NCBI GenBank assembly: GCA_038025085.1
Contig: CM076154.1
Span: 20,842,501 to 20,906,500 of the forward strand
DNA from: Tetragonia tetragonoides
Taxonomy: Eukaryota; Streptophyta; Magnoliopsida; Caryophyllales; Aizoaceae
DNA length: 64,000 nt
Direction: 5' to 3'
Shown piece by piece: positions 1 to 10,432 of this stretch. The first letter of the stretch is position 1; every line of letters starts with the position of its first letter. Position numbers and translations under genes: made by a program. Below the pieces are notes generated by a model, which saw nothing but the letters and a program-made list of their open reading frames with translations, was not told the origin of the DNA and did not search any database.

Positions 1-194
1 CTTTTTTCTGTTCAGTATATTTGAACTTAAAATTGGAACTGTTAGTGCTTCGGCACACGAACAAATTGGGACTTTGTACTGGATTGGTGGTCAGCTGTAT
101 ATAATTTGTGTAGAATTATTTTAGCTGTATTTGTAGTATTTGGGATGTTGAGGAAAATTTGTTTGTTGGCTAGGGTGTTGGAGTTTTGCTGCAG

Positions 195-843
195 GCTCAT
201 GGGGCTACCTCCCATTGGGCTATGATGTTGGAGACCTTTTCGGTGGGGGCTAGGAATTTGGTATTGGGCTTGGGTCTTGACGAGTTCCTGACTGTCATCC
301 CTGCTTGTCACTTGGGGGATTCTAGGATTATTGCCAGGGGGTTACTAGAGAGGTTTTGGGATTCCACGAACACTTTCCATACACCTATGGAGAGATGTTC
401 CCCACCCCTTATCAGTTTGCTGTGCTGACGGGGTTATCCTTTAGAAAGCGTCGTATTCGATATGACGCGAGCTACTGGCGACAGAGTGATACTTTGCTTG
501 AGCTCTATGGGCCCGTATCTATCCACTTTGATAAGGATCGGGTTTCCTTGGCGCGATTGTGGGAGGCCTAGGCGGGGCAGGGGCTTACTGAGGAGCAAAG
601 GGCTCGTATTTTCCTGGCCTGCTTGCTGGGGTCGATGATTTTTGCTTAGAAGAAGAGCTTATGTCAAGTCGGTTTCTTGACATGCTTAGAGGATTTGACC
701 AAGGTCCATGAGTACAACCTTGGTGCCACTGCTTATGCTTCTTTGGTGAAGTGGTGCCGTCGGGCTTGTAGGACTATGGAGACAAGTGAGAGGACATCTA
801 TCTCGGGCCCCTGCAGGATACAGGAGGTAGGCTTTTATACTTC

Positions 844-877
<34 letters not shown>

Positions 878-2522
878 TCTATGCCTTTGATCGTGGAAAT
901 CATTCTTTTTGTTTGCTTGTATGGCAGTTGTGGTTCTTTGAGTACTTTCCAGCTTTTGGTCTCCACCGTCCTGGTTTGAGGGTTCCCATTAGGTTCACGG
1001 TGGGTTGGTAGGGATACCGACCCGTTTACCTCTCTGGAGGATTTTCGGGCCACCTTCGAGAGCCATGCCGCATCTATGGTACGTTGTTGTTGACTTGTGC
1101 ATTTTTTTGGTTCATTTGGTGTGAATGAACTTTGAACTGGTAATCTGCAGGTATCATGGTCCGCTTTTGATGATGTTCTTGGGGTTCCATCCCAGATTAC
1201 CCTGGAGTCTTTTAGGGTGTCTTCTCTGCGGGTGGTCTTTGAGGGGCCATTCAGCTTCGTATGGTACTTGGGGGACCGCTTGACTCGGTTGGTCTATCCC
1301 TCCCTGGGTAGTCACTTGGTTCCCGAGGATCCTCCTTTGACCATGTTCTATCTGTGTGGTCTGAGTGTGCGGGACTTGGGAGTTGTGATCCGTGGTATGG
1401 CGGCCACAGAGTTTCTTATGCCGGAGGTTGTTGTCTTGGACCGCACGGCCGTGTGCCTGGCCTACTGCTTGGACCGTTTGATGCCGGACCTTACTTCTGC
1501 GGTAAGAAACTTATCTGCATCTTTTTACCTGTATGTGTGATATACTGACTTCTTGTGTCTCGTAGGCGGATCGTCTAGCTCCTCAGGGTCTTAGGAGGTC
1601 TCATTCTAGAGCTCCTCGGGGTCAGCCCCCAAGCGTGACCTTGCCGACCAACGAGTTGAGTTACATTGGAGAGAGTGGGGGACGCATAGTAGAGGAGTTC
1701 CCTCTTCATATGGCTGACGGAGAGGCGGTGGAGGGCTTGCCCTTGCCTGACGGTTGCACGGGGGTAAGCTCTCTCTTTTTTTCTTCTTGTATTTGTGTTT
1801 GCGTTTGAGTGCTAACTCTATTTTGTGGCTCTCTCTCTCTCTCTTATTTTTTGTAGTTGAACCGGGAGCAGACCTTTCAGATCTTCAAGCTCATTCACCT
1901 GCTGAAGAAAGGCTATGGTCGAGTGATGGGCAAGGGGAAGAGTTCTCGGTCCAAGACCGTTGATGCAAGTAGACTTTTATCTTTTGTTTAGCTAAGCGAA
2001 GTGCTTAACTTAACATTTTAACCTTGATTATCTGCAGATGTCCAGTTTTCGTCTTTGGTGAGACCTCGACACTCTTCTGCTGCAAGGGCTTCTTCGGCGA
2101 GCCGACCATCTGTTGGTCGTTCCCGTAGTGGTGACCAGGCCACCTATTGATGAGGCGCCCGGACCTTCTGTTCCGTATGTTCCTGAGATGTTCTCTCCCA
2201 CAGACTTTCAGCGTTCTCTTGATAGGTTGCCTGTTGTTACACCCTCGGATGGAGGTTGGGCGAACGCCCTTGGATGGGATGTGTCATATGCTGGGCCTTC
2301 GCATCACGATGTGGCTATGGATTTCGTCAGTCAGGTCATAGACAACTTCTTTGCCTCGGGGTTTTCGGCAGGTACCCCTATGCGTGCACCGACATATGAT
2401 GGGCGGGACATAGGCCTGACAACAGTAGGCCCATTTATAACTCTTCTCTCCATTACTCGACTGGGAACTATGATATGGGGCCGTTCATTGGTGTTTAGGC
2501 TGACAGCAACGATTCTGGTTGA
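195..2522 (+). pseudogene. Plant mobile domain (PMD) gene of E1, multi-exon, broken
   Basis: Exons inferred from GT/AG sites and alignment with the other copies are 195-826, 928-1078, 1151-1501, 1566-1763, 1857-1968 and 2038-2522; the first exon lies left of the window. Exon 195-826 encodes the PMD signature (ERFWDSTNTFHTP, then GEMFPTP in sister copies), the domain of MAIN/MAIL1-type nuclear proteins and of many transposon-borne genes. Exon 1151-1501 encodes the conserved FSFVWYLGDRLTRLVYPSLG block. A one-base loss near 385 shifts the frame, and stops occur near 570 (LWEA*) and 647 (FA*KK). Transcription is opposite to the element. A run of about 30 T lies in the intron near 846-876. The molecular role of element-borne PMD proteins is not established. 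Confidence 0.8.
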
Positions 2523-2989
2523 GCAGTGTTGGGCCTCCTTGTAGACATTGATCTTGAGATTTCGAACTCCTGTTTTTTTTTTATGCTTTTTTTTATGATA
2601 TGTATGATATGATATGATGACTCGATTATGCCCGTCTGGTCTCTAAGTATGCAATGTGTTATGCAGTAGGGAAAAAGCCATAATTTAGGGAATAAAATAA
2701 AGAAAAAGGTAAAAGTTGCAAGAAAAAAGCAAAAGTTACACATATTATACCCCCTACAAAAATGGAAAAAAAAGAAACAAAAGAAAAGTTGAGAAAGATA
2801 AATCTAAGAGAGTCTCGGGCTTTGTAATTCCGCGCGGGTATCAAAACTGGGCTTAAATCGGGCAGACCGGATCAATGGAACGAGCTGGAGCGAGGGAAAA
2901 ATTCGGACCGGGCCCTGACCAGTGCTGTTGACTGCTCTGGTTCGGCCTTTTTTTATGGATTTTTGACTTCTTTGGCCCACGTTTCTGCT

Positions 2990-2997
2990 TATAAATA
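2990..2997 (+). promoter_or_regulatory. TATA box of the E1 antisense DUF7745-like gene
   Basis: TATAAATA lies 75 bases before the ATG at 3072. The same TATAAATAGGA context occurs at the same place in E2 and E4, so it is a conserved core promoter on the strand opposite to the element. Confidence 0.7.
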
Positions 2998-3071
2998 GGA
3001 TTTACGGGATGCTTGATGTTGTATCACTTTTTTAGACCTTAGCTCTCCCAAATTTTCCCCAAACTTCTACC

Positions 3072-4398
3072 ATGGTGAAATCCTTTGCAAATTTGTTCGA
3101 TGCCTGATGCAAAAATCTAAACGTAGAAGATAAACTTGAATTAGCCCCGTTTCACGTTTCTACCTTGCTGACTTTAAAACCAACCAAAATATTGTGGCCC
3201 CTTCTTCGATATACTTTGAATTATCGAAACTCTGACCTGCATGTTTTTCGTTTCGGTAACTCTGAACTATGCCCTTTGGTTGAGGAATTTGCTGCGATCA
3301 CTAATATGCCTGATGTTCTTCCCCCAGATGTGCCTTACTTGAGAGATGGTTTTAGGGATCAGTACAGGAAATCCTTGGGTTTGTCATCTACAGAAGCCAA
3401 AAACATGGTGCTTGGTGTCGATGTGGACTTGGTCAACTTTGCGAAAAGTTCGCTATTTCTTCTGAGAAAGATGCAATATTCAGGCATTGTCGTCGACAAG
3501 CTTTTGTACTTTGCCTGTTAAACCGCCTATTGTTTGTTAATGCAGAATCTTCTAACTTGGGTAGAGCCTCGTTGCTGCGAGTGGTTAATCAAATGGTTGA
3601 AGGGCATTCTCCCTTGCATCTGGTTGTAGGGGAAACCATTACTGGGCTTGACAGGTTGAAAGTCTCCCCTCACGAAACATTTTCTGGCAGCCCCTATGTG
3701 AGAATCTGAGGTTAATAGAGTCGCCAAATAATATGATAGCTCGTGTTCCTCGGTCTTGGTCAAAGAAAACCTATACCGATGCTAGCTTCTTGGTTAGGAA
3801 AAGACTATATTCTGAAAAGCCCCTTGCTGAGTGGGATGCCTTTTTCCATATGGGACCTGTCATCCGTTGGCATGTGCCTTGGTGGAACTTGACTTCCTTA
3901 GTGGCTTGTGATAACTTGATCCGCCATACTACCATACTGGGTTTGTACAGGACCACTTTCTTCTTTCCTTCTAGGGTCATGAGGCAATATGGCTTGAAGC
4001 AGGTTATCCCTCGTCGGGAGACTACTTGACCAAATATCGTAACTTTGACCACTGATTTTGCTGCGGAGTGGGGAAAGTATTGGCGTAGCCGGGACCGTTG
4101 GACTGTACCTCAGATGATTGCCCCAACTCAAGTTTCTGAGACCTACTTGAACTGGCTTTCCTGCAATGATGGAGAAGCGAGACGAGCCCTTCGTCATGAG
4201 GAGTGAGACCAACTAAAGCCTAGATATGACTCAAAAACAGGAAGCAAGATTAGAAAGGAAGGGCCTCAAATGGGAGGATATCATGTATTGAAAAGAGGCA
4301 AACCCCCAGCTCAAGGAAGCGATCACAGGTCGTGCTCAAGCCAGGGTCTTTTAAAGAAAAACTCTTCAACGAAACCTTCTAAAGGGAACAAGGATTAA
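3072..4398 (+). pseudogene. DUF7745-like antisense gene of E1, broken
   Basis: This is a single-exon frame antisense to the element. It begins MVKSF and contains the block FRFGNSELCPLVEEFAAIT near residue 60, resembling the DUF7745 proteins common in plant genomes and often attached to retrotransposons; the function is unknown. Codon 12 is TGA (3105-3107) where the E2 and E4 copies have TGG. A deletion near 3490-3560 and another near 3690 (loss of part of the SPLLLQIWLCEHL block) disrupt the frame further, and TGA stops occur near 4027 and 4204. A basic lysine/serine-rich tail ends at 4398. The integrase frame on the other strand ends 300 bases away, so the two units converge. Confidence 0.75.
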
Positions 4399-4551
4399 AG
4401 TAGTTTTCTAGGAAAGCAAGTCTAGTTTTTAAAAAAAAAAATAATAGGAATTTGTTTAGCTTAAACCCTCATAGTTGCATTATTATTATTATTATTTTCT
4501 TAACCTTAGGATGTTTTCATTCTTGCAATGTAAGCTTATTCGTACAGTTTG

Positions 4552-4557
4552 AATAAA
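4552..4557 (+). terminator. Poly(A) signal of the antisense DUF7745-like gene (E1)
   Basis: AATAAA in the context TTTGAATAAAGATTATCC lies 154 bases after the stop at 4398. The same string follows the gene in E2 (twice) and E4, which supports a real 3' end for the antisense transcript. Confidence 0.6.
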
Positions 4558-4697
4558 GATTATCCCTTTTGAATGAGTTGAATGGAATTGATTTTGATTT
4601 TGATTTTGGCAGGGCCCCTTAGAAGGGTTACCTACGTATCCAATGTGGAATTAGGCCAACGTAGTTCGTTCAAGTTGTGTACGTCTTTTTTTTTTTT

Positions 4698-6050
4698 TTA
4701 GACGTAACACTTCTTTAGTTGGTCCATATTGGTGAGCTGACTGAACTCGATGCCATCAATATCCATCAGCCTGACTGCGCCTCCTGATAGAATGTCTTTG
4801 ATGATGAACGGGTCGGACCAATTTGGTCAAAATTTGCCCCTGGGGTCGGTAATTGGGGCTCGTAATTCTTTCCAAACTAAGTCCCCTTCCTTTAAATTCC
4901 GAGGTCGAACCTTTTTGTTGAATGCTCTCGCCATGCGTTGCTGGTACATGTGGGAATGGTCTAGGGACCGTAGGCGTCTTTCATCCGTGAACATGAGCTC
5001 CTCGTTGCGGGCTTGTAACCATTGGGTTTCAGGAATTTCACCCTCTAAGGCTATGCGCATGGAGGGGAGTTGGACTTCTATGGGTAGAACGACTTCCTTT
5101 CCATAGATTAAGGAATAAGGTGTTGCTCGCGTAGAGGATCTTATGGATGTCCTATACCCCCAAAGGGCAAATGGAAGTTTTATGGGCCAGTCTTTGTAGT
5201 TTTCAATCATCTTTTCAATGATAGTCTTGAGGTTTTTGTTGGCGGCCTCTACTGCACCATTGGTTTGGGCACGGTAAGGGGATGATTTGTGGTGCTGGAT
5301 TTTGTACCTTTTGAAGAGGATGGATGTTTCGGCTTTGAAGTGGGATCCATGATCACTCATGATTTCATCCGGAACGTCGTATCGCCAAATAATGTTGTTC
5401 CTTATGAACTTGAACACTTTCTTGCTTGGAGGTAAGGACGACATAGGATTGGGCTTCGACACATTTGTTAAAATAGTCTTTGGCTACTAGAATATATTCA
5501 TGTCCTCCTGTGTCTTTTGGGGTGATCTTTCCAATTATATCTATTTCCCATGCGGAAAACGGCCAAGGGGATGTGAAGTTGTGGAGCATCAAAGGTGGCA
5601 TATGCTGAAGGTTGGCATATATCTGACACTTCTTGCACTTCTTGACATAGTCGTAGCAATCCCTTTCCATAGTAGTCCATTAGTACCCCAGTCGTAGACC
5701 TTCCTGGAGAGCATTCGACCATTCATGTGTGGTCTGCACACCCCATTATGTAGGTTCACACATCTGAGGTTAACCCCGTTGTGGGATTTTTTGTACAGAA
5801 CCCCCTTATATTCTATGTATTGCGCAGCTAAGAGACAGATGGCCCGTTGAGCTCTTAGTGGTGCGTCTTGAGGGTATATTCCTTTGGTGATGTAGTTGAA
5901 GACGTCTTGGTACCAAGGGCCTTCCTCGATCGGAGCCAAAGTCATCTCTGTGTCGAGGTTGTTGCAAAAGGCTGGTTTGCTTCTTTTTGTGGAATAGCAT
6001 TGTTGAGAGAGTTCAGCCACTCGAATTCCTGAAAAAGTGAAAATCTGCAT
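4698..6050 (-). pseudogene. Integrase region of E1 (H2C2 zinc finger plus DDE core), frame-broken
   Basis: The N-terminal part is the linker found before integrase (PWYQDVFNYITKGIYPQDAP) followed by the H2C2 zinc-binding block (C-X2-C in CKKCQIYANLQ). The catalytic core follows: first Asp in the WEIDIIGKITPK block, second Asp in MSDHGSHFKAE, and Glu in NGAVEAANKN. The family integrates double-stranded cDNA using these three acidic residues. The C-terminal beta-barrel block ends in ..LKKCYV with no chromodomain. Frameshifts break the H2C2 region around 5700-5740 and the core near 5450. A TGA at about 4825 replaces the CGA found in sister copies. It is transcribed in the element sense, after the spacer ORF and an unspliced-looking gap of about 320 bases. 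Confidence 0.85.
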
Positions 6051-6371
6051 TCTTGCTTTGTGAAGTTTACTTACATTGCTTCAATTGATTAGTTAATGAT
6101 TTGTGCAACTTTGTATTCATTGGATTTGTCAATAGCTAAACAAAGAAAGAAATGAGCAAGAGGACTTTTATTAATTTGCAAAAATAGATAAGCACACATG
6201 ACTTTAGAGAAGAGGGTCTCTAATACCCGTCAAAGAGAAACTAGACTTAAAAGGAAAGTAAAACGGGAAACACTCCCTATTAAAGGCTCAACCTAGAGAT
6301 TTAGCTAGGACCCTAACTCGACAAAACTTGGGGACTCAGACTCGACTCCTCTAGCTCCTGCGGGTAACCAA
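6051..6371 (-). other. Noncoding gap between spacer ORF and integrase in E1
   Basis: This stretch is conserved in E1, E2 and E4 and has no open frame. It holds an AATAAA-like sequence on the minus strand near 6165 and splice-donor and acceptor-like sites (GTAAGT near 6073, TTTTTCAG just before the integrase linker). Ogre-type elements are known to carry an intron in pol, so this may be intron or a relic of it. RT and RNase H would be expected here and are absent. Confidence 0.4.
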
Positions 6372-7238
6372 TTATTTCCAGGCTTCCTCTTCTTCCTTTA
6401 GAGGCGGCGGTACTTCCCCACTATCTATGATCTTATGTATATCATCCTTCGGGCGAATGCAGTCATCTGTGTAGTGGCCAAAGGTTTGGTGATAGCAGTA
6501 GTAAGATTCTTGGTCATTGTTCTTCTCCTGGAGGTTGTCAGCGGGAATTATGGGTTTAAGGTCTCCTCTCCATATGAGGGTATTCATGACGTTGCCGATG
6601 GGGATGTTCAGCTGTGTATACTGTTTTTGGTCAAAGTGGCGCCATTCTTTTATAGCCCAGGAGCTAGGTGACAACATGGTTCCTCGATCAATGAAGGTGG
6701 TGATTACCCTTTTTAGGCTCTTGCATTGATTGGTATGATGCCCATTAGTTTTACAATACTTGCACTGAAGATAGGGATTTCCATCCCTGGGAAGTATGCG
6801 AGGGGTAGGCCTCCTTGGATGGGCATATCCATACTTGACCATCTTGCTAAACATTTCATCTTGTTGGAAGCAAGCCTCTCCTTTGGCCAGGATAATGTTG
6901 CATTCTGTGGGTCTTTCCAACGAGGCAATTTTCTCTTTCATTTGCCGAATTTCATGGTAGTGGTGTGCCACGTAGATGGACATCCATTCGATGGTTTCTT
7001 TTATTTCTTCAAACTCATCAGGCTTTCCTATTTCTTCAGAAGGATATGTCTCGAATTTCCTAGAACTGTCTGACCTGTGAGATTTGATGTCTTCCTCGAT
7101 GAGGGCTACCTCTTCTGGAGAGAATTTCCAAAGGTCAATATCCTCGCTATCGTGTTCTATTTTCAAGACAGGAGTCTTGTCAATAGTTTCTTTGATGGAG
7201 TTGGCCTCAATTTCCACAATTTCTCCCTCTAACATCAT
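6372..7238 (-). CDS. Acidic coiled-coil and zinc-knuckle spacer ORF of E1
   Basis: This 288-codon open frame sits where reverse transcriptase normally follows protease. The first 90 residues are acidic. A likely coiled coil with the motif HYHEIRQMKEKIASLE follows. Next comes a perfect retroviral-type zinc knuckle, CKYCKTNGHHTNQC (C-X2-C-X4-H-X4-C), and a second, degraded knuckle near the C-terminus ending GHYTDDC. E2 and E4 carry clear homologues, there joined directly to the gag remnant. Its 5' end overlaps the sense of the protease frame (protease stops at 7293). Zinc knuckles usually bind nucleic acid; what this module does is unknown. It is probably read as part of a gag-pol polyprotein rather than from its own ATG. 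Confidence 0.6.
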   Translation of the reverse strand: MMLEGEIVEIEANSIKETIDKTPVLKIEHDSEDIDLWKFSPEEVALIEEDIKSHRSDSSRKFETYPSEEIGKPDEFEEIKETIEWMSIYVAHHYHEIRQMKEKIASLERPTECNIILAKGEACFQQDEMFSKMVKYGYAHPRRPTPRILPRDGNPYLQCKYCKTNGHHTNQCKSLKRVITTFIDRGTMLSPSSWAIKEWRHFDQKQYTQLNIPIGNVMNTLIWRGDLKPIIPADNLQEKNNDQESYYCYHQTFGHYTDDCIRPKDDIHKIIDSGEVPPPLKEEEEAWK

Positions 7239-7292
7239 TTTGACTTTCTGGTACAGGGTAGAGGCTACAGCATTTAAACCATGGAGCCAGGG

Positions 7293-7916
7293 TCACCCCA
7301 ATAGCAAGTTGAAAGTGGCCGGAATATCCAGCACATAAAACTGGGCCATTTTCTCTATAGCCCCAGAGGTGACATTCATAGTTATGGTGCCAAGAACCTT
7401 TCGATTGGAATTGTCATAAGCGCGCAGACCTTGTGCTGAGTGAGCCAATTTCTTGATGTCGATGCCCAATTTTGCTGCGGCTCTCAACGGGCATAATTTC
7501 ATGACCGATCCATTGTCCACAAGGATCATGGGTACATACTTGCCCATGGCGAATACAGTCAAGCATAAAGCATTATTGTATGAGGACCCTTCGGGAGGTA
7601 GCTCATTGTCGGAGAAGGTAATGGTCGATTGAGTTTTGTCTCCTACCAGGAAACTGACCAATTCATCCAGCCTCGTATCTGGTGATACCGAAACTTTTGA
7701 CAAGGATTCCAAAATGACCTGGCGATGTTCGTAAGATGAGGTTAAGAGATGCCAAATGGAGATATCGGCTTTGATTCTCTTGAGTTGTCCTGTGATGGGA
7801 GATTCTTTGTCTTTTACGGGAACTTCTTCCACTTCTTCTTCAGCTGGAGGTTGGATCATCTCATTGTAGATGTTTGGTGGCCTATAATGACGACCAGAAC
7901 GTATCAAGTGGGCCAC
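7293..7916 (-). CDS. Retropepsin-like aspartic protease region of E1
   Basis: This 207-codon frame contains a linker (RIKADISIWHLLTSS) and then the aspartic protease core with active-site block ILVDNGSVMKLCPL, where DNGS stands for the usual D-T/S-G. Near the C-terminus YVLDIPATFNLLLG corresponds to the conserved end block that continues into GRPWLH; here the codon after LLLG is a stop. The family cleaves the Gag-Pol polyprotein as a homodimer. In E3 the same linker is fused straight to integrase, and E2/E4 lack protease altogether, so E1 is the only element in the window that keeps it. Confidence 0.8.
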   Translation of the reverse strand: MAHLIRSGRHYRPPNIYNEMIQPPAEEEVEEVPVKDKESPITGQLKRIKADISIWHLLTSSYEHRQVILESLSKVSVSPDTRLDELVSFLVGDKTQSTITFSDNELPPEGSSYNNALCLTVFAMGKYVPMILVDNGSVMKLCPLRAAAKLGIDIKKLAHSAQGLRAYDNSNRKVLGTITMNVTSGAIEKMAQFYVLDIPATFNLLLG

Positions 7917-8149
7917 TCCTATGGGTGATCTGGTTTGGACCTCCCATACATCTTCCTCATCACTGTCCCATATTCCGGCAATCTCGAATCCAAGGCATTT
8001 TCAACAATTATATGTAGGATTGCATCTAAATGGTTATTCGAATTGCTGGCTGCTTGACCAGATTTTGGTAAGGGTCTGGTACCGTTCTTAATTCTATCTT
8101 GGATAGCATATTTAAGAGCCCAATAGTTGTCGGTGTCGTGCCCTTTTCC

Positions 8150-9163
8150 TTAATGGTACTTGAAGTACTCCCCTTCTTTCCAGTTGCGACTGTTAACATA
8201 TGGTTCTGGGGTAGGTCCGGTGGGCTGCAGCAGGTTATTTTTGATCATTCTTTCAAGAGCATGTGACAGAGTCATTCCATGAGGGGTGAATTCTCTTGGT
8301 GACTTTCTTTCAGCAAAGGTGTTCACATCAGCTACCTCATTAACCTGAGCACCGGAGGAAGTCCCAACAGCGTTCCTCTTGTCTCTCCCGTAAGTGAAGG
8401 GCTTAGGGGTGACCTGGCCCTTGTTCTTGTTGATATCATCTTCAATAAGGATGCCAACGTCATAGAGACGCTGGTATGAGTCGATGACCAGATATTGAAG
8501 GTGACTCTTATAGGCCGGTTGCAGGTTCTTAATGAAATGCCTGATTTGTTCAGTTTCAGAGGGCCTTTCCACCATCTCAACTATCTTGGATTTCCATCGA
8601 CAGAGGAATTTAGTGAATCCCTCATTTCTCTCTTGAGTGGTAATTTCAAGCTCCCTCAAAGTGACGGGGAGAGTAGCGTTGTCCTTGTATCGAGCCAGGA
8701 AGACCGTGGTAAAATCGAACCAAGTTGGGTAGCTTTCCAAATCTAGGGAGTAGAACCATCGTCGAGCATGCGTATTAAGGGTCTGGGGAAACAGATGGGC
8801 ATAGAGTTTCTTGTTGATTCCCCTTAGAGCCATAGCAGTGGTGAAGGATTTCAGGTGGTCCTGTGGGTTATCGACGCCCGTGAAGGTGAGTACTTCAGGC
8901 ATAGAGAATTTGGCCGAAAGCTTACCCTTGATCTTAGTGTCAAACTTTCCTACATTGGCACTATAGTTGGAGATCAGGCCGCTACTCTTGAGCACGGAGG
9001 TGATCTTAGCCAGCATGGCATCTGACTCTTCTTCCTCAGAATCGGAATCGGAAAGGATCGTTGACTCTTCTTCTCCTTTCCTCTCTATATCTTCAACCTT
9101 GAGTCGTACCCTTTCTAGCTCGCTCATGAGCTCGTCCAGTCTCTCGTCAGTAGTCTTGGGCAT
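8150..9163 (-). CDS. Gag of E1 with capsid domain
   Basis: This is a 337-codon frame from an ATG in good context after the leader. Residues 1-45 form an acidic coiled-coil-like region (ERLDELMSELERVRLKVED). The Retrotrans_gag capsid follows (FTGVDNPQDHLKSFTTAM, then HARRWFYSLDLESYPTWFDF). A C-terminal block (TPHGMTLSHALERMIKNNLL) ends in EGEYFKYH, after which a TAA replaces the CAA present in E2/E4 (KYHQGKGHD). The stop falls inside the zinc knuckle, so the knuckle is lost from the product; the first Cys is also Phe. Gag packages RNA and forms the virus-like particle. The frame would otherwise run on towards protease. Confidence 0.85.
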   Translation of the reverse strand: MPKTTDERLDELMSELERVRLKVEDIERKGEEESTILSDSDSEEEESDAMLAKITSVLKSSGLISNYSANVGKFDTKIKGKLSAKFSMPEVLTFTGVDNPQDHLKSFTTAMALRGINKKLYAHLFPQTLNTHARRWFYSLDLESYPTWFDFTTVFLARYKDNATLPVTLRELEITTQERNEGFTKFLCRWKSKIVEMVERPSETEQIRHFIKNLQPAYKSHLQYLVIDSYQRLYDVGILIEDDINKNKGQVTPKPFTYGRDKRNAVGTSSGAQVNEVADVNTFAERKSPREFTPHGMTLSHALERMIKNNLLQPTGPTPEPYVNSRNWKEGEYFKYH

Positions 9164-10412
9164 TGCGAAGTTGGGAGGGGTGATTGGTGTGGAGAAAAAG
9201 GTATGTGGTGATGGTGAATTTATTTATGGTGAGGCTGTTTGTGGTGGAGGTAAACGAGGACTTGGTGGTGTAGACGGCTGCAGATGAACTAGCCTTGCAG
9301 AAGGTCGAGCCCAACTTTTCTCAAGACTTCCTTGCTTCCTTGGACCCCCTATCCTGAATAGGAAGCACGGAGCACTTAGTAACAAGAAAAACCACGAGAC
9401 TCTTACCTAATGAAAAATTGACCCACATATAGAAAGCACATTGTCCTAAAAGAGAAAAGTCCTTAAGCCTAAATGCCTAATTATTTCCCTAATATTGAAA
9501 AAAAATAAAATCAATGGACGAAAAGAAAATAAAATAGGAAAAGATGGACTATCCTAATTTTTATTTTTCCAGACTCAAAGAAAATGAAAAATGGGATAAA
9601 ATAAAATAAAAAAGAATTTCGGTCTTTTTTATTATTGAAATTTTTATTTTTTTGATTTATTTTTTTTGTTTTCGGCCGCTTTTTTTTTTTATTTTGTTTT
9701 TGCCGATTTTTTTTGATTTCCTTTTTTTTTTTACCGAATCTGAATTACATCAAAAAAAAAAGAAATAGGAAAAGGGAAAGGGGAAGTTGAAAGACTGACT
9801 CTTTTTTTTTTATTACTAAAAAGATCCTAGAAAATTGTTCATGGCTTTTTAGAATAAATCATTGGGAAAATGATGAGTGTTCATTGAATTTGAATTCTCG
9901 CACCATCTTTGGGTATTAGGAACTAGCTAAAAATAAAAAGAAATGACTCCTAGCACGTAAGTACATGTTGGCACGTAGTCACGATAATCATGCGTTCATG
10001 CAAGCATAATAACAACGCAGTTTACATTCAAACATGTGATCAGACGGGCATTACAACGACACATGCACAACAAGCAAGCGGATGCACAAATGTGGGGTAG
10101 AGGCTTTTGGCTCCTGTGAGGTTACCACGACCAATTGCAATTTCCGTTCGGCGGATGGTCGACACATCGATTGTAATTCTTTTCATCAACAAGGATTGAT
10201 GAGTCATGGGTGAGGAAGCGTCGATTTGCACGAGAGGACAACTGTATATTCCTTTAGATATACGGGTTGTCTACGACTTGCGACACAAACTTCCTCGAGG
10301 GTCGGTAAGGGTTAAAAGGTTGTGCCAAGACAGATGCAAATGATGCAAAAATATGGAACATGTTACTAATCAATTAAGCAAACTTGACTTTCGAGTCTCA
10401 CCCTCTTAAATA
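9164..10412 (-). other. Leader (5' untranslated region) of E1
   Basis: About 1.25 kb between primer site and gag ATG, homologous to the leaders of E2 (46640-47514) and E4 (55434-56553). It includes homopolymer-rich T/A stretches around 9620-9830 that look prone to slippage. I see no intact ORF here; the leader ORF found in E2 and E4 is not open in E1. Confidence 0.6.
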
Positions 10413-10431
10413 AGTCCCAGTGAAGTCGCCA
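10413..10431 (-). other. Primer binding site of E1
   Basis: On the minus strand TGGCGACTTCACTGGGACT follows the LTR end with one spacer base. It resembles the TGGCGACTCnnnTGGGGAC primer sites complementary to tRNA-Arg used by Ogre/Tat elements; one G of the GGGG run is lost. Confidence 0.75.
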
Positions 10432-10432
10432 T

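Noticed and set aside
4750..5106. 118-residue plus-strand frame opposite integrase
   Set aside because: It is the shadow of the integrase C-terminal frame.
10040..10231. 63-residue frame in the E1 leader
   Set aside because: Not open at the same place in the E2 and E4 leaders, so no support for coding.
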